From Oleiphilus messinensis (GTDB taxonomy: Bacteria > Pseudomonadota > Gammaproteobacteria > Pseudomonadales > Oleiphilaceae), in the NCBI RefSeq assembly GCF_002162375.1, contig NZ_CP021425.1, forward strand, positions 6,141,276 to 6,205,275: 64,000 nt of DNA, given 5' to 3'. Made by a program: the position numbers and the translations under genes. Shown here piece after piece: positions 55,289 to 62,540 of the stretch. Numbering within the stretch: position 1 is the stretch's first letter; every line of letters begins with the position of its first letter. The notes under the pieces are model-generated. The model made no database searches, had not been told where the DNA came from, and was given only the letters and a program-made list of their open reading frames with translations.

Positions 55289-55642
55289 CTAAACCTCATT
55301 CGGGGGAGCACCGGATAAAACATAGTTGACCAGTGCGTCCAGATCCTGCTGTGTTAAAAGTGCATCCAGGTCAGAATGATCCAGATAAACAGGTCGAGCC
55401 GCTGTAGTTTGGTGATCGATGATGCGTCTCAAAAAATGCTCATCGGTTGCGGTTTCCTGCAATCGGGAATTGGAATCATATTGACCACTCTGGACAGCGT
55501 CGGGTGTTTCCGGATATCGAGATCCAATTTGGGCTCCACCCAATGACTCGCTCACTGTTTCAGCCAGCTCTAACGGAACCGTTTCGGTTTCCTCGGCGCT
55601 AACAGGGGTTGAGAAAAAGTGATTAAAACGGGAAATATCCAT
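55289..55642 (-). CDS. Hypothetical acidic protein upstream of sctU
   Basis: 117 residues from the ATG at 55642 (AGGA 7 bases before it; an earlier in-frame start lacks such a site). It is acidic, with a probably disordered middle (TPVSAEETETVPLELAETVSESLGGAQIGSRYPETPDAVQSG) and a helical C-terminus (DLDALLTQQDLDALVNYVLSG). I do not recognise it. It is divergent from sctU across the CTAGGGT palindrome, so it is probably co-regulated with the T3SS and could be a secreted or chaperone-bound small protein. Confidence 0.6.
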   Translation of the reverse strand: MDISRFNHFFSTPVSAEETETVPLELAETVSESLGGAQIGSRYPETPDAVQSGQYDSNSRLQETATDEHFLRRIIDHQTTAARPVYLDHSDLDALLTQQDLDALVNYVLSGAPPNEV

Positions 55643-55708
55643 GTTTTTCCTGATGTGATATCCTTTGCCTTCAAGCTGCATAGTAGCGAAACCAGTCGCG
55701 AAAAAATA

Positions 55709-55724
55709 CTAGGGTAAACCCTAG
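55709..55724. promoter_or_regulatory. CTAGGG-type palindrome between sctU and the 55289 gene
   Basis: A 7-2-7 palindrome, CTAGGGT-AA-ACCCTAG, lies 38 bp before the sctU ATG and 67 bp before the divergent start at 55642. The same core (CTAGGGCAAACCCTA) is found doubled at 59201-59236 upstream of the other T3SS-linked gene. It is a candidate site for the local NarL/FixJ-type regulator. Confidence 0.6.
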
Positions 55725-55761
55725 GTTTGGCAAAAAATTTGTACTATTCAAGGATGAATAA

Positions 55762-56832
55762 ATGGGTCAGAAAAAGGAATCCGATCAAACCGAACAACCC
55801 ACCGCAAAACGGCTACGGGATGCACGTAAAGAAGGCCAGGTGTACCGCAGCCAGGACCTGAGCAAAACCCTTTCGTTGCTCTACTGGGTGTTACTCTTTT
55901 CGTTTTTACCCGGTTACTTCCTCGAGCATCTCAATACCCTGTTCGAGGCCGTTTTCCTGGGTATACAAAACCCCAACCAGCACACATTGAGCAAAGTTCT
56001 GATTGTCGCCAGTCAAGAGCTCGCCTGGATGCTTTTTCCTTTTATTCTGCTTGGCATGTTAATGGCGATCATTATCGAATATCTTCAGGTTGGACCGGTT
56101 ATGGCCTTCAAGAAACTTCTGCCAAATTTACAGATACTGAATCCCACCGAAGGCATTACCCGGCTGTTTTCCCAGGAAAATTTACTGGAGGTTTTCAAAT
56201 CGTTTGTAAAAGCCAGCGCGCTAACCCTGATTGTCATTCTGATTGTTCTGAGTTTGCTCGACCAGGTTCTGAAATTGCCCTATGGACCCTTAAACGCAAC
56301 ATTCAGTATTTATTGGCAGGCGGTTTCCTGGTCATGTGCAGGTGTATTGTTTGTGTTCTTTTTCATTTCCGTTCTGGACCTGATTTACCAACGCCACACC
56401 TATATCAAAGGCTTGATGATGAGCCGTCGGGATATCAAACAGGAATACAAGGAAAGCGAAGGTGACCCAATGGTCAAGAGCAAACGAAAGCAGCTGCATC
56501 AAGAATGGTCGCAACAAAATACGCTGGCCTCTGTGCGCAAGGCGAATGTTATTGTAACCAATCCAACTCACATAGCAGTCGCACTTTACTACGATCAGGA
56601 TGAAACTGAACTCCCTGTGGTCGTTGCCAAAGGTGAGGACTACATGGCCCAACAAATCAGGGAAGAAGCCGAGCGCTGTAATATCCCCATTATGCGCAAT
56701 ATCGAGTTGGCGCGGGGGCTATATCGGGATATTGAAGTCGATAATTTTATCACTCCCGAGTTTTTTCAGGCCGTTGCAGAGATCCTTCGCTGGGCAGACA
56801 GCATTCACAACGAAGATAGATCAGAGTCCTGA
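55762..56832 (+). CDS. sctU: T3SS autoprotease and substrate-switch protein SctU
   Basis: 356 residues of the FlhB/YscU family. The N-terminus KKESDQTEQPTAKRLRDARKEGQV precedes four membrane helices. The cytosolic domain has the self-cleavage site NPTH at 267-270 (VIVTNPTHIAVALYY), so the N|P bond should be cut. The switch from early to late substrates depends on this cleavage and on SctP. It stands alone with its own promoter, downstream of a palindrome. Confidence 0.96.
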   Translation: MGQKKESDQTEQPTAKRLRDARKEGQVYRSQDLSKTLSLLYWVLLFSFLPGYFLEHLNTLFEAVFLGIQNPNQHTLSKVLIVASQELAWMLFPFILLGMLMAIIIEYLQVGPVMAFKKLLPNLQILNPTEGITRLFSQENLLEVFKSFVKASALTLIVILIVLSLLDQVLKLPYGPLNATFSIYWQAVSWSCAGVLFVFFFISVLDLIYQRHTYIKGLMMSRRDIKQEYKESEGDPMVKSKRKQLHQEWSQQNTLASVRKANVIVTNPTHIAVALYYDQDETELPVVVAKGEDYMAQQIREEAERCNIPIMRNIELARGLYRDIEVDNFITPEFFQAVAEILRWADSIHNEDRSES

Positions 56833-56869
56833 GCTTCGATCAAAATGCGAAACAAAACCGATATCCAAT

Positions 56870-56895
56870 AAAAAACCAGCCGAAGCTGGTTTTTT
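56870..56895. terminator. Bidirectional terminator after sctU
   Basis: A perfect 11-bp inverted repeat, AAAAAACCAGC / GCTGGTTTTTT, with a CGAA loop. It has T runs in both directions, so it ends both sctU and the convergent gene at 56993. Confidence 0.9.
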
Positions 56896-56992
56896 ATATG
56901 CAAATTTGCTCGCGACCGATAAAAATTATTACGCCGCGGTTTAATTCGCTCGATCTTTTCGTTGTTCAACAAATTAGTTATTCAACAAAAGC

Positions 56993-58321
56993 TCAGGAGT
57001 CTGACTTCTTGAAAGAATATCCATGGTAGCCATCCGGAATAGAAGCATCCAACGCTTCAGGGTTCTGGCCAACAGTGGCCTCACCATCGGCAAGATTATC
57101 CAAATCATTGTTCTCCCAGTGAACCCCGTTTTCACCTGAGATAATAGCAATCTCGATATAGGCCGTATTGTCGTCATTTGGCACCACAGTGATCATCGAG
57201 CCATCAGGATTCTCGATTGTCACATTGCCTTCCATGGTAATATTGCCGACGGCACCTGGGGTGAATTCATACACCTCACTGTCATCATGCAAATTTCGCT
57301 GATAGGCTGTTGCCGTTTTCTCATCGATTTCCCACTCATAATTTCCATTGGAAAATACCAGCTTGCCATTATCTTGATAACCACCTTCCAAAGCGACCGG
57401 CTCACCCATCTCGGGTGGATCGATGTCTCCAGAAACAGTATCACCCGGATCTGGACTGGCAACAGGATCTGGGTTAGCAACAGGATCAAAATCACCCGGG
57501 TCAGAGCCAACGGGAACACTCCCCCCCGGATTCTGCGCGCCGACGTTGCCCGGGTTCTCCCCCGGATCAGCTCCCAGATCATCATTGCCACCTGGTGCAG
57601 GGCCAGCAGGTATTGTTTGCACAGCAGGCATCAACTTTTCAATAATTTCGTCCGCTTCTTCTAACGTGATCTCGCCATCACGAGATGCTGAAAGCAACAA
57701 TTGCATAATTTCAGTTCTTTCATCAGCATTCAGCATGGACAGGTCAACACCAGCAAATATTGACTGGAGCAAATCCTTTGCCTCTCCGCCAGATGTCGAA
57801 CCAAAAACAACTTCGACCGCATCATTGAACACCGTGTTATTCATGGTGCTGCCAACCGCATCGGATATGATCTCAGAAAGCATGGTAAAGAAAGAAGGCA
57901 TGTCTGGGTCAATTACAGGCATGCCGGGATCTACGGGTGTACCTGGATCTAGAGGTGTACCTGGATCTGCGGGCGTGCCAGGCCCCGGAGAGACAACAGA
58001 ATCAGGTATTTCACCCGGAGCAGACACATCATCATCTGGAACAGGCTCAGCTGCCTGCATTTCAGCAAATGATTTGATGGTTTCCGTGATACCGGTAAAT
58101 TCGCTCTGAGATATATGATCATCCCGCATCATGACGTTGATTGTGTCCATGATGATCACACGCTCCTGGTTATCAAGTTGAACCATATCAACCTGATCCA
58201 TAAGCCCCGTCAATGCCGCTGTATTCTCGGCAGTATTGGCAGACAGGCTGTCGGCAAAGTCATTCTTGAACCGCGTATCCAATGTCTGCTGGTATGAATT
58301 TGTATCCACGTTCATACTCAT
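56993..58321 (-). CDS. Candidate T3SS-secreted protein with paired EF-hand-like repeats
   Basis: 442 residues, very acidic, no signal peptide. Two copies of a helical module lie at about 36-85 (LMDQVDMVQLDNQERVIIMD..VMMRDDHISQSEF) and 183-232 (IFAGVDLSMLNADERTEIMQLLL..RDGEITLEEADEI). Each ends in an EF-hand-like loop. Between and after them are Pro/Gly/Asp linkers, one made of DPGTP repeats. The C-terminal 130 residues form a beta-rich domain (GGYQDNGKLVFSNGNYEWEIDEKTATAYQ). It lies with the 219-residue paralogue gene downstream of the 59201 palindrome. An effector or surface translocator role is inferred from position and build. GDPHV-type autocleavage motifs are not present. Confidence 0.65.
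   Translation of the reverse strand: MSMNVDTNSYQQTLDTRFKNDFADSLSANTAENTAALTGLMDQVDMVQLDNQERVIIMDTINVMMRDDHISQSEFTGITETIKSFAEMQAAEPVPDDDVSAPGEIPDSVVSPGPGTPADPGTPLDPGTPVDPGMPVIDPDMPSFFTMLSEIISDAVGSTMNNTVFNDAVEVVFGSTSGGEAKDLLQSIFAGVDLSMLNADERTEIMQLLLSASRDGEITLEEADEIIEKLMPAVQTIPAGPAPGGNDDLGADPGENPGNVGAQNPGGSVPVGSDPGDFDPVANPDPVASPDPGDTVSGDIDPPEMGEPVALEGGYQDNGKLVFSNGNYEWEIDEKTATAYQRNLHDDSEVYEFTPGAVGNITMEGNVTIENPDGSMITVVPNDDNTAYIEIAIISGENGVHWENNDLDNLADGEATVGQNPEALDASIPDGYHGYSFKKSDS
57927..57980. repeat. 18-bp tandem units encoding DPGTP repeats
   Basis: Three 18-bp units of the form GGATCTACGGGTGTACCT, encoding on the minus strand the six-residue PGTPxD linker of the acidic protein. They are in frame and partly diverged, another case of short tandem expansion. 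Confidence 0.75.
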
Positions 58322-58384
58322 CGATTTCCCTCTCTTTGTTGAACTTTGTACAAGTAAGGCTGGTTAAACTGATCACGACATCGA

Positions 58385-59044
58385 TTAATTCGAGCGTCCC
58401 AGGGTAGACAGCGCCTGACCAATGTTTTTCAACGCAGTCTGGATACCCGTTGCCATATAGTTCAATCGAGTTGACTCTGCTGCCAGTTCGGTTTGCAATG
58501 ACATAATCTGGCTCGATGTAGCCTGATCATTTTGCCCCTTACCATGTTCTTTCTGTTTGTCCGCGAGCTTTTCAGAAAGCCCTTCAACAATACTTGCCTG
58601 CTCTTGCAAACTGGACCCCATAGCACGCGCCAGCGCGATGAAAAAGTCCGCCGCTTCTTTCTTCTCGGAAGTTGGCGCGTCATCGCCGCCACCTTCAGTT
58701 AAATCTTTGAATAATGTGGTCAACAAGTCTTCCAGCTGGGTTTTCAACTCCTGGACATCCGCATTCAAACTGCCCCAGTCTGCCGCCTCCATTTCATTCG
58801 CCAGGCTATGCATGATTTCCTCAATGGTTCGGGGCTCACCTTCGATTTCCATCTTTTCAGTCATACCGGCAATCAAGGCAGATTTAATGCCAGCATCCAA
58901 TGATAAATTCCCCACAACATCACTGAAAATACTGGATACCATTTCGTTGTAAACTTCAGCAGCCGCATCTATATTCGTACCCAATTGGTCAATCGTTTCA
59001 ATCAGCGAGGCCGCGTTGAGGCTGTCCTGAATCATAGTGCTCAT
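58385..59044 (-). CDS. Candidate T3SS filament or needle-tip protein, paralogue of the 42791 protein
   Basis: 219 residues, no signal peptide, almost all helical. Two C-terminal helices, FFIALARAMGSSLQEQASIVEGLSEKL and LQTELAAESTRLNYMATGIQTALKNIGQALSTLGRSN, match both helices of the 119-residue needle-like protein (A-x-G-L-Q-A-V-L-S and AES-M-A-GQAL-L-R at equal positions). The N-terminal 120 residues are an added helical part. This is similar in build to EspA/SseB filament subunits, but I cannot show homology. GGAG is 8 bases before the ATG. The 442-residue gene follows 63 bp later on the same strand. Confidence 0.65.
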   Translation of the reverse strand: MSTMIQDSLNAASLIETIDQLGTNIDAAAEVYNEMVSSIFSDVVGNLSLDAGIKSALIAGMTEKMEIEGEPRTIEEIMHSLANEMEAADWGSLNADVQELKTQLEDLLTTLFKDLTEGGGDDAPTSEKKEAADFFIALARAMGSSLQEQASIVEGLSEKLADKQKEHGKGQNDQATSSQIMSLQTELAAESTRLNYMATGIQTALKNIGQALSTLGRSN

Positions 59045-59200
59045 GTTTCAATCTCCATTTTATGTAATTCAATCCCTGAACGTTCCACCGCGGAATCAGT
59101 GACTGGACAAAACCAGGAAGTAATCCCCCCGGCCCGGCGTTACCCTAATCTATGTCACCTCAGAGTGAACCGGATTGTCGCAAAAAATAGAGCACTTGCC

Positions 59201-59236
59201 ATCTAGGGCAAACCCTATATAGGGTTTGCCCTAGAT
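59201..59236. promoter_or_regulatory. Perfect 36-bp palindrome upstream of the 58385 gene
   Basis: The two 18-base halves, ATCTAGGGCAAACCCTAT and its exact complement, form a perfect palindrome centred at 59218/59219. Each half contains CTAGGGCAAACCCTA, the same core as the palindrome before sctU. It lies 157-192 bp upstream of the 58385 gene start and 65 bp downstream of the DUF1127 stop. It may bind two regulator dimers. A hairpin function is less likely because no T run follows. Confidence 0.7.
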
Positions 59237-59300
59237 CATAGCGTTAGAATTCAGATCAGCAGTAGCATCAGCAAAATGGTAAGCATGGTAAGGCGCGCGA

Positions 59301-59561
59301 TTACAACCGGTTTTGCTTTCTCGCCGCGTCCGAAACATCCCAGAAAGAACGTTCTGCTTCCTGCAATGCATCTACCCGGCTGATGCCGATATCTTTTAAT
59401 TGCGCATCACTCAATTGAGCGAGTTCCCGTCTCTGGCGGGCAATTTCCCGATGAATTCGAATTTGACGAACTGCACGCAGAATCAGCTTGCTCCAGAATC
59501 CGGCGCTTAAAAGATTACGAGTCTGGCCGGTTGATTGCTGTTTTAAACTCTGTGTATTCAT
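59301..59561 (-). CDS. DUF1127 small basic protein
   Basis: 86 residues from the ATG at 59561 (AGGAG 8 bases before). The DUF1127 motif is RRELAQLSDAQLKDIGISRVDALQEA, after an Arg-rich helix (ILRAVRQIRIHREIARQ). Such proteins are stress- or nutrient-related RNA-linked small proteins in other proteobacteria. It is divergent from a MocR-type regulator across an operator array, a frequent partnership. Confidence 0.88.
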   Translation of the reverse strand: MNTQSLKQQSTGQTRNLLSAGFWSKLILRAVRQIRIHREIARQRRELAQLSDAQLKDIGISRVDALQEAERSFWDVSDAARKQNRL

Positions 59562-59623
59562 GTTGCAGTTCTCCTGAATGAAGTCATCTCTCAATGGTGA
59601 CTATGTTACCGTGCTCTCTTGAA

Positions 59624-59742
59624 CCGTAACAGATTCAGACATAGACTAGTTTTACCATAACAGATGAAGTTAATTGCGCTCTGTTATGGCCATTTTCCGA
59701 GAATCTGTTCTGTTATGCATAAAATCGAGGGTAACTGTTATG
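59624..59742. promoter_or_regulatory. Array of TCTGTTATG / CATAACAGA operators for the MocR regulator
   Basis: Five copies of one element lie in the 178-bp divergent gap: CCGTAACAGA (59624-59633), CCATAACAGA (59655-59664), TCTGTTATGG (59680-59689), TCTGTTATG (59709-59717) and CTGTTATG (59735-59742, over the regulator ATG). The second and third form a perfect 10-bp inverted repeat with a 15-bp spacer. The last three are direct repeats 25-29 bp apart. MocR regulators bind such repeats, so autoregulation and control of the DUF1127 gene are likely. Confidence 0.75.
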
Positions 59743-61164
59743 AAAGATCTGCCACTATATGAGCAAATTGCCGATCAAATGCATGAACAGATTCGAAACG
59801 GGGTATACCGCTCTGGAGATAAATTACCCTCTGTGCGGAGCCATGGGAAAACCTTAAATGTGAGTATATCGACCATGCTCACCGCCTATGGTCTGCTGGA
59901 AGATCGAGGGCTGGTTGAGGTCAAACCCAAGTCTGGCTATTTTGTCAAAGCACACCGGACTCAAACTTTACCGGAACCCAAATTTGTTACAGAAACGGTA
60001 AGCCCGACTCAGGTTACATCACTGCAACGGGTGATGGAGGTACTCAAAGCATCTGCAGACCCGGGCAATATCAGCTTTGGTGCTGCGGTCCCCGCCGCCG
60101 ATTTCCCCGCACTCACTCACCTCAAATCCCTGTTTGCCCAGAAAGCCCGACAGGGAACCTTCATGGGGGTGGGCTATGATTCTGTACACGGCAATCAGCC
60201 ATTACGACGGGAGGTTGCCAAAAAAGCAGTGGAGGGAGGGGTTTATATCGCGCCGGAAGAAGTGGTGTTAACCTCTGGATGCCAGGGCGGCATCGCCCTG
60301 TGTTTGCGGACACTGACCCAACCGGGCGATATTATTGCGATCGAATCCCCTTGTTACTACGGGATGCTGCAACTCGTTGAAGCACTGCAACTTAAAGCCA
60401 TTGAAATTCCCTCGGATGCCAGTACCGGGATGAGCGTGGAAGCCCTTAAACTCGCACTCGAACAATGGCCGATTAAAGCAATTGTATGTATTCCCAACTA
60501 TAACAATCCAGTTGGCGCTTTGATGCCGGATGACCATAAGCAAGCTCTGCTGGAGCTGGCCAATTATTATGATCTTCCGGTCATCGAAGATGATATCTAT
60601 GGCGATCTGGGCTACCAGTCACGACGACCCAGAACCGTTAAATCCTATGATACACAAGGACGGGTTTTACTTTGTTCTTCCGTCTCCAAAACCCTTGACC
60701 CACAGTTGGGGATTGGCTGGATACTGCCAGGACGCTATCTACAACAACTCCAGTATGAACGCTTCATCAATAGTGTGTTCAGCTTACGCCTGCAGCAACA
60801 GGCGGTAGCAGAAATGCTGGCACACGGCGGCTATGACCGACACCTGCGCACCGCCAGTGAAGCATACAAGCAACGACGGGATCATCTACTTGATTTGGTC
60901 GCCCGGCACTTTCCAAAAGGAACTCGGATTTCAACGCCACTGGGGGGATTTGTAACCTGGATTCAGCTACCGCTTCATATCGATGCAACACGGTTATATT
61001 TGAGCGCACTGGCCAAAGGCATCGTTATTGCTCCGGGTGAGCTGTTTTCAACCAACCCAAGCAAGTTCAGACATTCATTTCGCGTCAGCTATGCAGAACC
61101 CTGGACGCCAGAGCGGGAAAAAGCAATCGCCACACTGGCTCACCTCGTAGCACAAGAGCAGTGA
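59740..61164 (+). CDS. MocR-family regulator with PLP aminotransferase domain
   Basis: 474 residues from the ATG at 59740. The N-terminal winged helix is YEQIADQMHEQIRNGVYRSGDKLPSVRSHGKTLNVSISTMLTAYGLLEDRGLVEVKPKSGYFVKA. The C-terminal fold-type I aminotransferase-like domain has NPVGALMP, the PLP aspartate region VIEDDIYGDL and the PLP Lys in SSVSKTLDP. It should bind PLP as a cofactor and act as a transcription factor rather than an enzyme. Its target includes the DUF1127 gene. Confidence 0.92.
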   Translation: MKDLPLYEQIADQMHEQIRNGVYRSGDKLPSVRSHGKTLNVSISTMLTAYGLLEDRGLVEVKPKSGYFVKAHRTQTLPEPKFVTETVSPTQVTSLQRVMEVLKASADPGNISFGAAVPAADFPALTHLKSLFAQKARQGTFMGVGYDSVHGNQPLRREVAKKAVEGGVYIAPEEVVLTSGCQGGIALCLRTLTQPGDIIAIESPCYYGMLQLVEALQLKAIEIPSDASTGMSVEALKLALEQWPIKAIVCIPNYNNPVGALMPDDHKQALLELANYYDLPVIEDDIYGDLGYQSRRPRTVKSYDTQGRVLLCSSVSKTLDPQLGIGWILPGRYLQQLQYERFINSVFSLRLQQQAVAEMLAHGGYDRHLRTASEAYKQRRDHLLDLVARHFPKGTRISTPLGGFVTWIQLPLHIDATRLYLSALAKGIVIAPGELFSTNPSKFRHSFRVSYAEPWTPEREKAIATLAHLVAQEQ

Positions 61165-61185
61165 CACATCAGATTACCAACCGGG

Positions 61186-61986
61186 CTAGCCACCAATATC
61201 CATAATGCCGTAGTGCTTTTTAAGGGCTTCGATCTGCTCCGCATGCTCTCGAAGAAAGCTGTTGAATTTCAGCAGAAGATCATTGTATTTGAACGTGGAC
61301 ATGCGATGTTCAGCAAGATCATAAGGCAACGAGGGATCAAAAGTGAGGCTTCCTGGCCAATCTGCCTGATGTTTCAGGGCAAACATTGCCGGGTTAATCG
61401 TTACATAGGCGGCATCAATACGTCCAAAGGAAACCATTTGCAACAGGCTCAGCATTTCCTTAACTTCAACGAGTTCGATTTGACCTGTTTCAATCTGGTC
61501 ACTGTAGGCTGGCAAAGTGTAACCACTCATCGTGCCCAGTTGTTTTAATTTTTCGATGCCTTGGTATTTGCGCTCCGGCTTGACCATCACGCCATCAACC
61601 ACTTTCACTAACGGGTCACTGTAGTGAATCGCTTTTTTGTCTTTCAAATCGGGTATCCAGTCAGGATTATCCGGATACAACAAGTCCAGCTCACCGTTCA
61701 GATACGCATCGTGCAAACGCTTGATGGGTAGCGGAACAAACTCGAACTCAAACTCCGAATGCTGCGCAAACAAACTGAAAATGTCTTTAACAAACCCGGA
61801 AAACACGCCCGCTTCTGTCGTGTAAAAGGGTTGATAATCTACATTCTCAACCCCGATTGTATAGCGTTGTTTTGCATGCGTTGCAGCGCAAAGGAGCAAG
61901 CATAGCAGACTGATCTGAATACCCCGCGCCACAAGTTCTGACAAGCGCATTCTCAGCCCATTTACACTTAACCATTCCATAGTCAT
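61186..61986 (-). CDS. Periplasmic solute-binding protein, family 3-like
   Basis: About 266 residues (start 61986; ATG at 61980 or 61950 also fit). The signal peptide ISLLCLLLCAATHA is followed by a type II periplasmic binding domain (YTIGVENVDYQPFYTTEAGVFSGFVKDIF, LYPDNPDWIPD, GRIDAAYVTINPAMFAL). No permease or ATPase gene is nearby, so it may act as a stand-alone sensor partner. It converges with the MocR gene. Confidence 0.85.
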   Translation of the reverse strand: MTMEWLSVNGLRMRLSELVARGIQISLLCLLLCAATHAKQRYTIGVENVDYQPFYTTEAGVFSGFVKDIFSLFAQHSEFEFEFVPLPIKRLHDAYLNGELDLLYPDNPDWIPDLKDKKAIHYSDPLVKVVDGVMVKPERKYQGIEKLKQLGTMSGYTLPAYSDQIETGQIELVEVKEMLSLLQMVSFGRIDAAYVTINPAMFALKHQADWPGSLTFDPSLPYDLAEHRMSTFKYNDLLLKFNSFLREHAEQIEALKKHYGIMDIGG

Positions 61987-62218
61987 GTTCCAAACCACCC
62001 GATCCAAACTGTTACACCCTGGGGCACACCCAAAATATTGCGGAAGTTAAATGCACAATAACCGGCACGTACTTCGCCTGAGGATTCTTCACAGACTAGT
62101 CTATAAAATCGATTATGACTATTATTTCATCATATCTGCATCAAACTCAGTTGCCACAGGGCTGCAGGCTCTTGTAGTATTGCCCGTCTATTCGAATGCA
62201 CACGATGAACAGCAGATA

Positions 62219-62500
62219 ATGATCGGTAACCTCACCAACCTACAGCGTTACGCACTGGTAGCTCTCCTGCTGCTTTGCGTCGGCCTGCTTCAACAGCACA
62301 GCCTGGACGCCGGACAGGATGAAGATCACGGCGCTGAGTGTTCAGTCTGTGTTTCAGGAAATCATACCGCAGCACTGCCCAGCCCGTTTGCCGTTCCCAA
62401 TATCATACCGGCACCGGTGCAGTGGCGGTCTTTCTCCGCTGAAGCGTTACTGCGCTCCAGCACTCGCCATTTTGACTCCCGCGCGCCACCTGTCGCTTGA
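62219..62500 (+). CDS. Small membrane-linked protein at the head of a metal-uptake locus
   Basis: 93 residues from the ATG at 62219. A hydrophobic N-terminal helix (RYALVALLLLCVGLLQ) is followed by a short periplasmic-type part with ECSVCVSGNH, a CxxC plus His arrangement seen in DUF2946-like proteins next to metal transporters. An upstream in-frame start at 62051 would hide the helix. The His-rich protein gene follows 40 bp later. Function is inferred from context. Confidence 0.55.
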   Translation: MIGNLTNLQRYALVALLLLCVGLLQQHSLDAGQDEDHGAECSVCVSGNHTAALPSPFAVPNIIPAPVQWRSFSAEALLRSSTRHFDSRAPPVA

Positions 62501-62540
62501 ATTCTGGCCTTTTCACCAAAATTCAATTTAAGGAGTTATT

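Noticed and set aside
36961-56832. Flagellar export apparatus
   Set aside because: The presence of a secretin, SctD with FHA domain, a SctJ lipoprotein and SctK, and the absence of flagellin, hook or rod genes, show an injectisome despite the FliO-like protein.
56993-57500. NopE-type calcium-induced autocleavage domain (DUF1521) in the acidic protein
   Set aside because: The GDPHVD-type cleavage motif is not present in the C-terminal domain.
57423-58109. Ser/Pro/Gly-rich open frame opposite the acidic secreted protein
   Set aside because: The repeats and biased composition of the real gene keep the opposite strand open. It has no start signal and no conserved motif.
62008-62218. Zur operator upstream of the zinc-uptake genes
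   Set aside because: AT-rich sequence around 62100-62135 lacks the symmetry of a GTTATAnnATAAC-type Zur box.
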